The notes under the pieces were generated by a model. That model was not told the origin of the DNA. It was given only the letters and a program-made list of their open reading frames with translations, and made no database searches. From the NCBI RefSeq assembly GCF_020991475.1, contig NZ_JAJMPA010000004.1, forward strand, positions 1 through 64,000: a stretch of 64,000 nucleotides of DNA, read 5' to 3'. Below are positions 23,764-33,034 of this stretch, in pieces. The position numbers and the translations under genes are program-made. The stretch comes from Pedobacter sp. MC2016-14 (GTDB taxonomy: Bacteria > Bacteroidota > Bacteroidia > Sphingobacteriales > Sphingobacteriaceae). Numbering within the stretch: position 1 is the first letter of the stretch; each line of letters opens with the position of its first letter.

Positions 23764-26400
23764 TTAAAAACCAAATTGCTGTAGGTTGATGTTAAAGCTC
23801 AACTGAAAGTAACGCGTGATCTGGTTGCTCCGGCTATCTACGATGGTATTATCAAACACACTTCTTACCAGTGAGTTTCCTTGATTGAGCAAATCATAAG
23901 CCTGAAGTTTTATGGTGGCTTGCTGCCTTTTTAAGAAGGATTTCTGAATGCTGGCATTCAGCAACAGTGGATTCGCGGCATCAAATGCATAACCCTGATT
24001 GATCCGTTTGGAGCCATCTAGACCTAGAATAAGCGTGCGGTTGATGAATACTTTGGCATTGAGGTTAAATTCCCAGATTTGAATGTTTTTAAGGTTTTGC
24101 AGCGCAATAGAATACCTGTTACTGGAATAACTGTAATTGGCATCCCCGCCCAGCGTAAAACCCTTCAGGTTCATCCGCAACATGGCCGCCTGTGAAAGGT
24201 TAAAACCCTCATTATCGGTTTTGATGTTATCGGTATAGGACACGGAATTGGCAATGCCAATGGTGCCTCGGAATTCCAGGTTATACTGGTTGTGTACAAA
24301 AGGCATAGACCAGGAGTATAAACCATCCACACTATAATTGCCGTTGGCATTGGTAAGCCTGGTTTCCCGCTTTAAACTTTTCAACTTATCTTCTACTACA
24401 ATGACATTGCTTACAATTTGGCCCCTTACAACATTACCATTAACGCCATACATGATGGCACGACCATTTTCTGGATTTGTATTTTGGTAAGATAAATTAA
24501 CCGTATTGCTGAAGGTGGAGCGCAAATTGGGGTTACCAATGAGCACATTTTGCAGGTTACGGGTATTGGGAACGGGCTGCAACTGCATAAAAGTTGGCGC
24601 AACACTGTTACCAGTATATACAAGAGTTAAACTGGTGCGTTCATTTAAATTATAGCTGATGTTGGCTATGGGTGCCAAATTGAACCCTACATGGCGGATT
24701 TGGCTTTGCGGACGTTCATTTTGAACGGTAAGCAAGTTGGGCTGTCCGCTGAGGCCAAGGCTATAGCTAAGGGTTTGGGAACCATACCGGAAATTGAGGC
24801 CAAAAAGATGTGAAGTAAAACGTGAGGTATACACTGTACTCAGGGAATCTACGATAAGGCCATTTGTACTGAAATTGTTGACCCTTGTAACCAGGTCATT
24901 GTCATTTGCCTCCAAAGCAAAATTATAATAAAAATCCAGGTTCATGCTGGCCAGGGAATCTTTACGATAAAAAGGTTCACTAAACCTGAAGCTGGCCCCC
25001 AGGTTACGGGTAACGTTCCTCGTATCAACCAGGCGGTTTAATATAGAATCTTTAAGCAATACAGAAGAAACGAAATATCTGGTATGGTTATCCAGGTCTT
25101 CGTCTGTATCTCCCCTTCCATTTTTTGCCGTGAAACCAAAAGAAATGTTTCTACCCGGCTTTTCCATTTTGTGTGCAAAAGCAAAATTGGCATTAAACTC
25201 GGGGTTGTAGATCTCAGTATTGTTGAGGTTGGCAATTTCTTGTCTGCCTTGTTTGGTTAAACCAGTTTGCAGGGAACTGGCCGTATATTCGTCTTTGCTG
25301 TTTAAGAATGACCCCGTTACACCTGCCTGCAGGAAATTAGTTTTACCAACAGATTGTACATTCCAGTTGAGATTGTGTTTGTTGCTTTTTGTATTTTGAG
25401 AATAATCATTGGTATTGAAAATACTCCCCTGATTGGTAATGGTTTCTATGACCTCCAGCTGGTGGTTTTTATTGCTGAGGTTATCAAAGTTATAGGCGAT
25501 ACTACCGGTAAGTTCTTCTGAGATTTTATCGCGGTAATTGATTCCTGTAGAGATGGTGCGGTTGATACCCCCTGCCCCGTTTGTACTGAGCGCATTCCCC
25601 TTGATACCGATTTGCTTCTTTTCGCGCCAGAGGTTACCATTGGCCTGTAAGCCATAACGCTCATTGGTACCGGCACTGGCAGAAGTATTTCCGAAATTAC
25701 CTTTGTTTCTTCCGGGTTTGGTGACCAGGTTGAGCATCTTTTCTGGCGAGCCGGTTTTAATGCCCGTAAAATTGGCTTCATCTCCGTAATCGTTAATCAC
25801 CTGCAGCTTGGCAATCATATCGGCGGGCAGCTGACTGACAAAGTCTTTAACACTATTGGTGAAAAAATCCTCTCCGTTGATGCGCAGTTTGTTCATCACC
25901 CTTCCCATTGCAATTACTTTTCCATCCCTGTCTATAGAGATGCCCGGCAGTTGCCGCAGCAAATCTTCTACCCTGTCATTTTCCAGCACCAGGTAGGCCG
26001 CCGCATTGTATTCAATGGTATCCTTCATTAACCTGATGGGTACAACCTGGCCATTAATGATAACTTCTTTAAGGGTATTGGCATCTTTTTCCAAAATGAT
26101 ATTGGGCAAACTGATGCTAAACTGGTTTTCAGGAATTTCGTACATGCGGCTGTAAGGCATATAGCCGATGGTGTTGATGGTAATGGAAAACATTCTGCGG
26201 TTAAAGCCGGAAATGTTAAACTTTCCCCGGTAATCTGCTTCTTTTAGGAGGGTATCCTGACCTGAAATTAGTTCCACCTTTGCACCGGCCACTACCTTAT
26301 TCAGGGAATCGCGGATGCTGCCGGTAACCTTATATCCCTGTGCATGTGCACTGGCAGCGCAAAGCAGGCTAAAGGCAAAAATCAGGTTGATATATTTCAA
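23764..26400 (-). CDS. TonB-receptor-like outer-membrane beta-barrel protein
   Basis: An 878-residue outer-membrane protein: signal peptide (ends ASAHAQ), a carboxypeptidase-regulatory-like domain (about 22-110, YKVTGSIRDSLNKVVAGAKV), a plug-like region (EDLLRQLPGISIDRDGKV and MNKLRINGEDFF) and a long barrel ending QLSFNINLQQFGF with a terminal aromatic. This is the outer-membrane beta-barrel family related to TonB-dependent receptors. The substrate is unknown. It lies 37 bases downstream of the DUF4249 gene in the same direction and may share its transcript. Confidence 0.85.
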   Translation of the reverse strand: MKYINLIFAFSLLCAASAHAQGYKVTGSIRDSLNKVVAGAKVELISGQDTLLKEADYRGKFNISGFNRRMFSITINTIGYMPYSRMYEIPENQFSISLPNIILEKDANTLKEVIINGQVVPIRLMKDTIEYNAAAYLVLENDRVEDLLRQLPGISIDRDGKVIAMGRVMNKLRINGEDFFTNSVKDFVSQLPADMIAKLQVINDYGDEANFTGIKTGSPEKMLNLVTKPGRNKGNFGNTSASAGTNERYGLQANGNLWREKKQIGIKGNALSTNGAGGINRTISTGINYRDKISEELTGSIAYNFDNLSNKNHQLEVIETITNQGSIFNTNDYSQNTKSNKHNLNWNVQSVGKTNFLQAGVTGSFLNSKDEYTASSLQTGLTKQGRQEIANLNNTEIYNPEFNANFAFAHKMEKPGRNISFGFTAKNGRGDTDEDLDNHTRYFVSSVLLKDSILNRLVDTRNVTRNLGASFRFSEPFYRKDSLASMNLDFYYNFALEANDNDLVTRVNNFSTNGLIVDSLSTVYTSRFTSHLFGLNFRYGSQTLSYSLGLSGQPNLLTVQNERPQSQIRHVGFNLAPIANISYNLNERTSLTLVYTGNSVAPTFMQLQPVPNTRNLQNVLIGNPNLRSTFSNTVNLSYQNTNPENGRAIMYGVNGNVVRGQIVSNVIVVEDKLKSLKRETRLTNANGNYSVDGLYSWSMPFVHNQYNLEFRGTIGIANSVSYTDNIKTDNEGFNLSQAAMLRMNLKGFTLGGDANYSYSSNRYSIALQNLKNIQIWEFNLNAKVFINRTLILGLDGSKRINQGYAFDAANPLLLNASIQKSFLKRQQATIKLQAYDLLNQGNSLVRSVFDNTIVDSRSNQITRYFQLSFNINLQQFGF

Positions 26401-26437
26401 TATATTGCTGTAGGTACTTATGCGAAAATAACAAATT

Positions 26438-27247
26438 TTATGGAATCACTACGAATTTACGTTGTGTGGTATGGGCACTAAAATAACCCAATGCCCCGCC
26501 GCTTAGGTTACTTTGGGGATTGCTGGACTGGCTGCCATAAGCAAAACCTGTAGCAGCGTACAAACCATACAGATAACTATAAAAAGGCGCCTCGATACAA
26601 TGCATTTCAACCGTTAAACGGTCGCCGCTTTTGAAATCTTTACTGTGGTCTTCTGTAGTATTTTCAAAAAGCATGCTGGCTACAATTTCCTGCCCTTCCG
26701 AAAATTCATCGTTAACCAGCCCATATGCGGCTTGTTCTATTCCATTGACGTACTGCTGAAACCAGTAATAGTTTTTGGTTTCCAGCATATCCGCATAGCG
26801 GACATTAAGCACGGTACGTGTTGGCGCAAAATTACCCTTTGTGAGATATAAATCCTGAAAGGCTGCAGCAACAGGCATGGTACTGCTTGCGGTAAAGCTT
26901 TGCTGATCTACCGTAACGGTAAGCAAATAGGTTTGGCCTTGTGTGCCGCGGAACGTGTTGTGCTGATATACACCAGCACCGGCGTCTCTAAAAGTATAGG
27001 TAACGCCCCTGTTCTCTACCTTTACACTTGCCCCGGTTATACCGGTAAATTCATTGTTGCTTGTAAAATCTTTGGTACTGCTGATTTTGATCCTTGACCT
27101 TCCGGTTTCATTGGTAACTACCCCTTCAATGACATATTTGGGAGGGATACTTTTTAAATCCAGGCTGACTACTTTCTCGCAAGCGATTAAACAAAATAGG
27201 GACAGGGAAAGCACTATAAAGCTGAAAGTTTTTCTGACCCGCGTCAT
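26438..27247 (-). CDS. DUF4249 lipoprotein
   Basis: A 269-residue lipoprotein (LFCLIACEK, Cys23). The mature start VVSLDLKSIPPKYVIEGVVTNE is the family signature. Strand-rich domains follow, ending in FSAHTTQRKFVVIP. DUF4249 proteins are regularly encoded next to a TonB-dependent receptor in Bacteroidota and are thought to act at the cell surface with it. Here the receptor gene ends 2 bases upstream. The ligand is unknown. Confidence 0.88.
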   Translation of the reverse strand: MTRVRKTFSFIVLSLSLFCLIACEKVVSLDLKSIPPKYVIEGVVTNETGRSRIKISSTKDFTSNNEFTGITGASVKVENRGVTYTFRDAGAGVYQHNTFRGTQGQTYLLTVTVDQQSFTASSTMPVAAAFQDLYLTKGNFAPTRTVLNVRYADMLETKNYYWFQQYVNGIEQAAYGLVNDEFSEGQEIVASMLFENTTEDHSKDFKSGDRLTVEMHCIEAPFYSYLYGLYAATGFAYGSQSSNPQSNLSGGALGYFSAHTTQRKFVVIP

Positions 27248-27249
27248 AA

Positions 27250-29349
27250 CTAAAACCTGAAATTGTAAGTTACGGAAGGAACGATTTTGAACAGCGTAGT
27301 TTGTACGGCCTCGGTGGTATTGGTATCATTTTGACCAGACCTAAAGTTAATTTGATAAGCATTTTGCCTTGCATAGGCATTATAGAGGCTAAAGTTAAGT
27401 TCTGACGAAAACTTGCTGCTTTGCTGCAAAATGCGGGTAGCACCAAGATCTAGCCGATGGTATGCCGACATTCTGTCTGCATTACGTGCATCGTAATAAT
27501 AATAAACCTGACTAAACACCTTGTACTTTGCATTGGGCCAGGTTACTGCGCTGCCCGTGGCGTATACCCAATTGGCGGAAACTGTCCATTTTTTATCCAG
27601 CTTATACATCCCGACCACAGCAATATCATGTGTGCGGTCCTGACGGGCATTGTACCATTGGCCATTGTTGATTCCGGCAATATTACGCTCTGATTTTGAC
27701 AGGGTATACCCCAGCCATCCGGTAAGGCGGCCTGTTTTCTTTTTGAATAGGAATTCGATGCCATAGGCCCTGCCTTTGCCAAAATGAAGTTGGGTTTCTA
27801 TAGGCTTATTGGTAAACACATCACCTTCATTGCTGTAATCGATCTGGTTTTGCAGCTTCTTATAGTAACTCTCTACTGTAAGTTCATAAGCCTGGCTAAG
27901 CAGGTCACGATAGTAACCCAGAGAAACCTGGTTGCTAATTTCGGGCTTTATGATATTGGTACTCGCTACCCAGCGATCGGCCGGAGAGGACGAGTTTGAA
28001 TTGGCGATGAGGTGAAGGTTTTGCACATTACGAACATAAGAAATTTTAACTGAAGAACTTGCATTAAGTGCTAATGCCGCAGCAAGACGGGGCTCCAGGT
28101 TGGCATAGGTCTTAACCACTTCCCTGCTTTTATAGGTTTTGGTTTCTATGACTTCATTTGCGGCATTGAGCGTATAGTAATCTCCTTTTCCGAGAATGCT
28201 AAAAGCGGAAATACGAAGCCCATAGGTAAGACTAAAGTGATTAGAGGGTTTCCAGGTATTGCTTCCATACACGGCGTTCTCTAAAGAATACCTGTCCTGA
28301 AGTTTCTGTGATTTTAAAATGGTATTGCCATCTGTTTCTACTTCGCCGGGTTTTATGGTATGGTAGATGGCATTGAAGCCAAAATTGAACGTATTTTTGG
28401 TATTGGCATACCATTGGAAGTCTTGTTTATAATTCCAGTCCCTGATCTGGGAAAAGAGCGTCATGGAACTTTGCTGGGTGCTGTTTTGTATGCGGTAATT
28501 GTAATTGCTAAAGATGAGCGAAGCATTGGATACAAGTTCTGTATTGAAGATATGGTTCCACCTTAAGGTGGAGGTTGCGTTTCCCCAGTTTACATCGGCA
28601 TATTCTGGAGAAGCCAGTACATCTTTACCAATATACAGGGAGATGTACAGCCGGTTACGCGCATTGAACAGGTAATTGACCTTTGCATTGACATCATAAA
28701 AATACAGCCTGGAAGCATTGAGGTTGGTATCTGAAGCTAATTTGAGGAAGGCATCAGCATAGGTTCTGCGGACAGAAACTAAAAATGAGGAACGGTCTTT
28801 TATAATAGGGCCTTCGGCATTTAGGCGTGCGGAGATTAAACCTATGCCTCCGCTAAATGCATAGCGCTGGTTGTTGCCATCGTTCATTTTAACATCGAGT
28901 ACGGAAGACAGTGCTCCGCCATATTGGGCGGGCATGCCGCTTTTATATAGCGTTACGTTTTTAAGAGCGTCTGAATTGAAAACGGAAAAGAAGCCCATGA
29001 GGTGTGAGGCGTTGTAAATTGGGGCATCGTCTAGCAGGATCATATTCTGGTCTGCCCCGCCACCCCTTACAAAAAAGCCCCCATTGCCTTCGTTTCCTGA
29101 TTTTACACCGGGCAACAGTTGAAGGGTTTTCATCACATCGCGTTCTCCAAGCAGTATGGGAATATTCCTGATTTCGCTGAGGTTGAGCTGCTCTACGCCC
29201 ATTTTGGGACTACCAATATTGCGTTTACCGGTAGCAGCGTTAATTTTTACGGTATCGAGCACAACAATTTGTGCCGATGCCGGATGAAACAGGGGCAGCA
29301 GCAAAACGGTAAATAGAATTAAAAATCTGAATGCACCGCAACGCTGCAT
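27250..29349 (-). CDS. TonB-dependent receptor without N-terminal regulatory domain
   Basis: A 699-residue TonB-dependent outer-membrane receptor. After the signal peptide (ends PASAQ) the plug domain begins almost at once: LSEIRNIPILLGERDVMKTLQLLPGV, NGGFFVRGGGADQNMILLDDAPIYNASH. The barrel occupies the rest and ends FKIVPSVTYNFRF. Most receptors paired with DUF4249 carry a carboxypeptidase-like domain before the plug; here it is absent. The partner DUF4249 lipoprotein follows directly, suggesting a surface-exposed uptake pair of unknown substrate. Confidence 0.9.
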   Translation of the reverse strand: MQRCGAFRFLILFTVLLLPLFHPASAQIVVLDTVKINAATGKRNIGSPKMGVEQLNLSEIRNIPILLGERDVMKTLQLLPGVKSGNEGNGGFFVRGGGADQNMILLDDAPIYNASHLMGFFSVFNSDALKNVTLYKSGMPAQYGGALSSVLDVKMNDGNNQRYAFSGGIGLISARLNAEGPIIKDRSSFLVSVRRTYADAFLKLASDTNLNASRLYFYDVNAKVNYLFNARNRLYISLYIGKDVLASPEYADVNWGNATSTLRWNHIFNTELVSNASLIFSNYNYRIQNSTQQSSMTLFSQIRDWNYKQDFQWYANTKNTFNFGFNAIYHTIKPGEVETDGNTILKSQKLQDRYSLENAVYGSNTWKPSNHFSLTYGLRISAFSILGKGDYYTLNAANEVIETKTYKSREVVKTYANLEPRLAAALALNASSSVKISYVRNVQNLHLIANSNSSSPADRWVASTNIIKPEISNQVSLGYYRDLLSQAYELTVESYYKKLQNQIDYSNEGDVFTNKPIETQLHFGKGRAYGIEFLFKKKTGRLTGWLGYTLSKSERNIAGINNGQWYNARQDRTHDIAVVGMYKLDKKWTVSANWVYATGSAVTWPNAKYKVFSQVYYYYDARNADRMSAYHRLDLGATRILQQSSKFSSELNFSLYNAYARQNAYQINFRSGQNDTNTTEAVQTTLFKIVPSVTYNFRF

Positions 29350-29353
29350 GTGG

Positions 29354-29587
29354 CTATTTCTCTTTTTCGGGTCTTGGACCTCTTTTATAGATCACCAAAC
29401 CGTTTAAAAAATTCCGCAGGATTTGATCTCCACACTTCTTAAAATTCGGATGATCTTCACTCCGGAAAATATCACCGAGTTCACTTTTAGTAATTTTAAA
29501 GCCTACGAGATTTGCAATTTTGATGATGTCATCGTTCGTCAGCTCGAGTGCTACACGTAATTTTTTAAATATATCGTTATTGCTCAT
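29354..29587 (-). CDS. Single-repeat DUF1456 (YehS-like) protein
   Basis: A 77-residue protein matching one unit of DUF1456: MSNNDIFKKLRVALELTNDD is the family start, with IIKIANLVGFKITKSELGDIF and a C-terminal LRNFLNGLVIYKRGPRP. The usual YehS-type protein has two such units (about 150 residues), so this is a half-size version. The function is unknown. It precedes the TonB receptor gene by 4 bases and may be cotranscribed with it. Confidence 0.8.
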   Translation of the reverse strand: MSNNDIFKKLRVALELTNDDIIKIANLVGFKITKSELGDIFRSEDHPNFKKCGDQILRNFLNGLVIYKRGPRPEKEK

Positions 29588-29642
29588 ATTGAGTTTTAAG
29601 TAGTAAATGCTAAGTTTATTCTGGTTGTTCTAATATAGAATT

Positions 29643-30950
29643 TTACATTGACACTTCTATTTTAACCTTCTTGTTCTTGATTTTTTCTCCGTTTAATGCA
29701 GAAAGCACCTTACCTACCATGTTGCGTTTAACGGCAACGTACGAGCTTTGGTCTTTTACCTCTATGAGGCCTACATCTTCTTTTACCAGTCCGCCTTTTT
29801 TTAGCAGTAAGCCTACAATATCAATTTTATTGACTTTATCTTTTTTTCCCGCAGCAATATACAAAGTTTGCCATTGACTATCTTCTGGTACTTTGTATTT
29901 TCCTTTGAGCTGCTCCACTTCCATATCGTCACTTAGGAATGGGTATTTCTCGCCCTCGGCAACCATCAGGAATGCGGTACCTTTGGCGTTCATACGCGCT
30001 GTGCGACCATTGCGGTGAAGAAACGCATCTTCTGTGTAGGGTAACTGGTAATGAATAATGTATTCTACTTCTGGGATATCTAAGCCACGGGCCGCCAAAT
30101 CTGTTGTAATTAAGATTTTAACGCTACCGTTTCTGAATTTAAGCAGGGCGCGTTCGCGTTCATCTTGCTCCATACCGCCGTGAAAAATATCGTGTACCAG
30201 GTCTTTATCAATCAAAAGATCACTGATGCGGTCTACCGTTTCTCTGTGGTTGCAAAAGATGAGTGTAGTTTTATGGCCTATTTTGCAGATGAGCTGGAAC
30301 AGGGTATCTAACTTTTCTTCTGCTGTGGTATTTACTTTTTTGAGTTTTAAATCTGGTACTACCTTAACATCTTTAAGAAAATCTATCTCTATGGCTTTAT
30401 TGAGTCCGGTAAAGGCCGGAATTTCTTCCATTTTGGTGGCCGAGGTAAGGATACGTTGTTTTAAAGACAGTAGTTTACCAATAATGTAGGCCATATCTTC
30501 CTGAAAACCGAACTCCAGGGCCTTGTCAAATTCATCCAACACCAGGGTTGTGATGCCGGATTCGTCGAAATTCTCGTGGCGCAAATGGTAGGCAATCCTG
30601 CCGGGCGTACCGATCAGCAATGCAGGTGGTTCTTCAAAGTTATGTCGTTCTGTACGCACGGCATGACCACCATAACAGCAATTGACTTTAAAACCTGTGC
30701 CCATTTGCTTAAATACTTGTTCTATTTGTAAGGCGAGTTCTCTTGATGGGACTAAAACAATGGCCTGAACGCCTTTTTTCCCTTTATCCAGATTAATAAA
30801 TAATGGCAATAAAAAACCCAGGGTTTTTCCGGAACCTGTTGGGGCCAGTAAAACAACATCATTTCCTTTGCTGCTTGCGGCCACAGCGGCCTGTTGCATT
30901 TCGTTTAGGGCTGTAATTTTTAAATTACCAAGTATGTTTTCTGCCGTCAT
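29643..30950 (-). CDS. DEAD-box RNA helicase, DbpA-like
   Basis: A 435-residue DEAD-box ATPase. Motifs in order: Q-motif region near ALNEMQQAAV, Walker A APTGSGKT, PSRELALQ, TPGRI, a DEFD variant in place of DEAD (VLDEFDKA), SAT, then HGGMEQDERERAL, TTDLAARGLDIPEVE and HRNGRTAR. The C-terminal 70 residues form a DbpA-type RNA-binding domain, which in E. coli DbpA recognises 23S rRNA; a ribosome-assembly role is inferred. ATG 30950 lies 4 bases after a perfect -7 box (30962-30955), so the longer in-frame start at 30986 is unlikely. Confidence 0.9.
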   Translation of the reverse strand: MTAENILGNLKITALNEMQQAAVAASSKGNDVVLLAPTGSGKTLGFLLPLFINLDKGKKGVQAIVLVPSRELALQIEQVFKQMGTGFKVNCCYGGHAVRTERHNFEEPPALLIGTPGRIAYHLRHENFDESGITTLVLDEFDKALEFGFQEDMAYIIGKLLSLKQRILTSATKMEEIPAFTGLNKAIEIDFLKDVKVVPDLKLKKVNTTAEEKLDTLFQLICKIGHKTTLIFCNHRETVDRISDLLIDKDLVHDIFHGGMEQDERERALLKFRNGSVKILITTDLAARGLDIPEVEYIIHYQLPYTEDAFLHRNGRTARMNAKGTAFLMVAEGEKYPFLSDDMEVEQLKGKYKVPEDSQWQTLYIAAGKKDKVNKIDIVGLLLKKGGLVKEDVGLIEVKDQSSYVAVKRNMVGKVLSALNGEKIKNKKVKIEVSM

Positions 30951-30954
30951 GCTG

Positions 30955-30962
30955 CAAATATA
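30955..30962 (-). promoter_or_regulatory. -7 box of the DEAD-box helicase gene
   Basis: The minus strand reads TATATTTG, four bases before the ATG at 30950. The spacing predicts a transcript starting at or next to the start codon. It excludes the upstream in-frame ATG at 30986 as the main start. Confidence 0.6.
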
Positions 30963-31046
30963 AGGTATTAGATTAGCCCCGCCCATAACAAAAATGGTAA
31001 TCTGTTGTTGTAACGTATGTTATTAAGGGATCATATAGATACAAGA

Positions 31047-32828
31047 ATGAATAGACATACCTATCAAACTGGCATTATAGGCAACTGCGCTTTTTTGGCA
31101 CACATCAATAAAAACACGAATGTAGACTGGCTTTGCTGGCCTCGTTTTGACAGCTCTTTTGTTTTTGGGGGAATGCTTGACGGAACTGAGGGCGGAGAGT
31201 TTTCTGTTTTACCTAAAGGGGAATATACGAGCGCACAGGCTTATCTCGAAAATACCAATATATTAAGTACTGAGGTTACCACGGAGGAGGGTAAATACAG
31301 GGTTACGGATTTTGCTCCTCGATTTTACCAATATGAGCGCTACTATAAGCCTTTGATGTTGATCAGGAAGATTGAGGCCCTAAGCGGCAATCCACGGATT
31401 AGGGTGAAGTGTAAACCTGTATACAATTATGGGGAGACTAAACTGGAGGCGAGCCGCGGGAGTAACCACATTTTGTATGAGGGTGCTGGTGAAAGCCTGC
31501 AACTGAGTACAAACATTTCGCTAAGTTACGTGGAGGACGAAAGCTATTTTGTACTGAACGAGCCTAAGTATTTGATTTTGACTTTTGGTTATAAACTGGA
31601 AGCGCCTATTGAGAGTACGGCGGAACGTTTTTTATTGCACACCAAGAAATATTGGCGCACCTGGATTAAGCATTCCACCATTGCTGGTTTTCATCAGCCA
31701 TTGGTAATCCGTTCTGCGCTAGTGCTTAAAATTCACCAGTATGAGGATACAGGAGCTATTATTGCGGCCAGTACCACGAGTTTACCTGAATCTATTGGCA
31801 GCACCAGAAACTGGGACTACCGCTACTGCTGGATGCGGGATACATATTATGTAATCAACTCGCTAAACCATATTGGTCATTTTGAGGAGATGGAGCGGTA
31901 TTTTAGTTATGTTACGGACATTTCTTTTAGGGATGATACGCGTTATCAGCCTTTATTTGGGATTGGTGGTGAACGGATCTTGACGGAAAAAATATTGGAG
32001 AACGTAAAGGGATACCTGGGTGAGCAACCGGTTAGGATTGGTAACCAGGCTTATGAGCACATACAGAATGATATTTACGGGCAAGTGTTGATTTCTATGC
32101 TACCCTTATACCATGATACGCGCTTTATTTTTGATGAGCGGCAGGATTCTTCGAGCTGGCTGGATTACTTGCTGAAAAAGATAGAGATGACGATTGATGA
32201 GAAAGACGCGGGGATTTGGGAGTTCAGGAATATTGCCAACACGCATTGTTACACGAACCTTTTTCAATGGGCGGGTGCGAATGCAGCGTTAAAAATGGCA
32301 AAGACTATTGGTAATGCGGAGTTTGAGCAACGGGCACAAAGCTTAATTGAGAGGGCCGCGAAGCATATTGAGGATTGTTATGACCCGGTACGCAAGGTGT
32401 ACAACCATGCTGTTGGTAGTCCGCATTTGGATGCCAGCACTTTGCAATTGATATTGATGAATTATCTTGATCCGGCTTCTGACCGGGCTAAGGATCATTT
32501 GAAAGCGCTGGAAGCTGAATTGAAGGGTGCAAACGGATTGTTTTACCGTTATAAGCATAGCGATGATTTTGGTAAGCCAAAAACTACGTTTTTAATTTGT
32601 GCATTTTGGTATGTGGAGGCTTTGGCTTGCGTGGGTAGGTTGAATGATGCGATGAGGGAGTTTGAATCTTTGATTCAATATGGTAACCATTTGCAGTTGT
32701 TTAGTGAGGATGTGGATGAGGTTGATGGCAGTCAGTGGGGGAATTTTCCGCAAGCGTATAGTCATGTGGGTTTGATGAATGCGGCGCACAGGATTGCGAT
32801 TAAACTTGACAGGCCAATATTTTTGTAA
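31047..32828 (+). CDS. Glycoside hydrolase family 15 protein (glucoamylase/trehalase-like)
   Basis: A 593-residue cytoplasmic GH15 enzyme. The N-terminal beta-sandwich domain begins YQTGIIGNCAFLAHINKN and contains DWLCWPRFDSSFVFGGML. The (alpha/alpha)6 catalytic domain starts near ALVLKIHQYEDTGAIIAAST and has the acid-type motif RNWDYRYCWMRD, then QNDIYGQVL and the C-terminal SQWGNFPQAYSHVGL. Family members hydrolyse alpha-glucans, isomaltose or trehalose. The fused trehalose synthase gene about 3 kb away makes a trehalase role possible but unproven. I chose ATG 31047 because family similarity starts there; ATG 31017 is in frame. Confidence 0.88.
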   Translation: MNRHTYQTGIIGNCAFLAHINKNTNVDWLCWPRFDSSFVFGGMLDGTEGGEFSVLPKGEYTSAQAYLENTNILSTEVTTEEGKYRVTDFAPRFYQYERYYKPLMLIRKIEALSGNPRIRVKCKPVYNYGETKLEASRGSNHILYEGAGESLQLSTNISLSYVEDESYFVLNEPKYLILTFGYKLEAPIESTAERFLLHTKKYWRTWIKHSTIAGFHQPLVIRSALVLKIHQYEDTGAIIAASTTSLPESIGSTRNWDYRYCWMRDTYYVINSLNHIGHFEEMERYFSYVTDISFRDDTRYQPLFGIGGERILTEKILENVKGYLGEQPVRIGNQAYEHIQNDIYGQVLISMLPLYHDTRFIFDERQDSSSWLDYLLKKIEMTIDEKDAGIWEFRNIANTHCYTNLFQWAGANAALKMAKTIGNAEFEQRAQSLIERAAKHIEDCYDPVRKVYNHAVGSPHLDASTLQLILMNYLDPASDRAKDHLKALEAELKGANGLFYRYKHSDDFGKPKTTFLICAFWYVEALACVGRLNDAMREFESLIQYGNHLQLFSEDVDEVDGSQWGNFPQAYSHVGLMNAAHRIAIKLDRPIFL

Positions 32829-32986
32829 AAAAACGGATGATCTGTTCTAAGGCTGCATTCGTTTGCCTTGTTATTTTTTCTGCGGGTAAAGATTTTTTAG
32901 GGCACAAATGCCAGGCCTTATTGCAGACCATTCGTTTTTAAAACGCCATGCAGACCTTTTGCGTGGGGAAATATTTGGTATAAAAA

Positions 32987-33008
32987 AGGCCGGGATTGCT
33001 CCCGGCCT
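32987..33008 (-). terminator. Terminator of the siderophore-type receptor gene
   Basis: AGGCCGGGA (32987-32995) and TCCCGGCCT (33000-33008) form a 9-bp stem. On the minus strand it is followed by a run of T, matching the end of the receptor gene at 33035. Confidence 0.88.
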
Positions 33009-33034
33009 GATTATAATACTTTTAATTACGCTTT

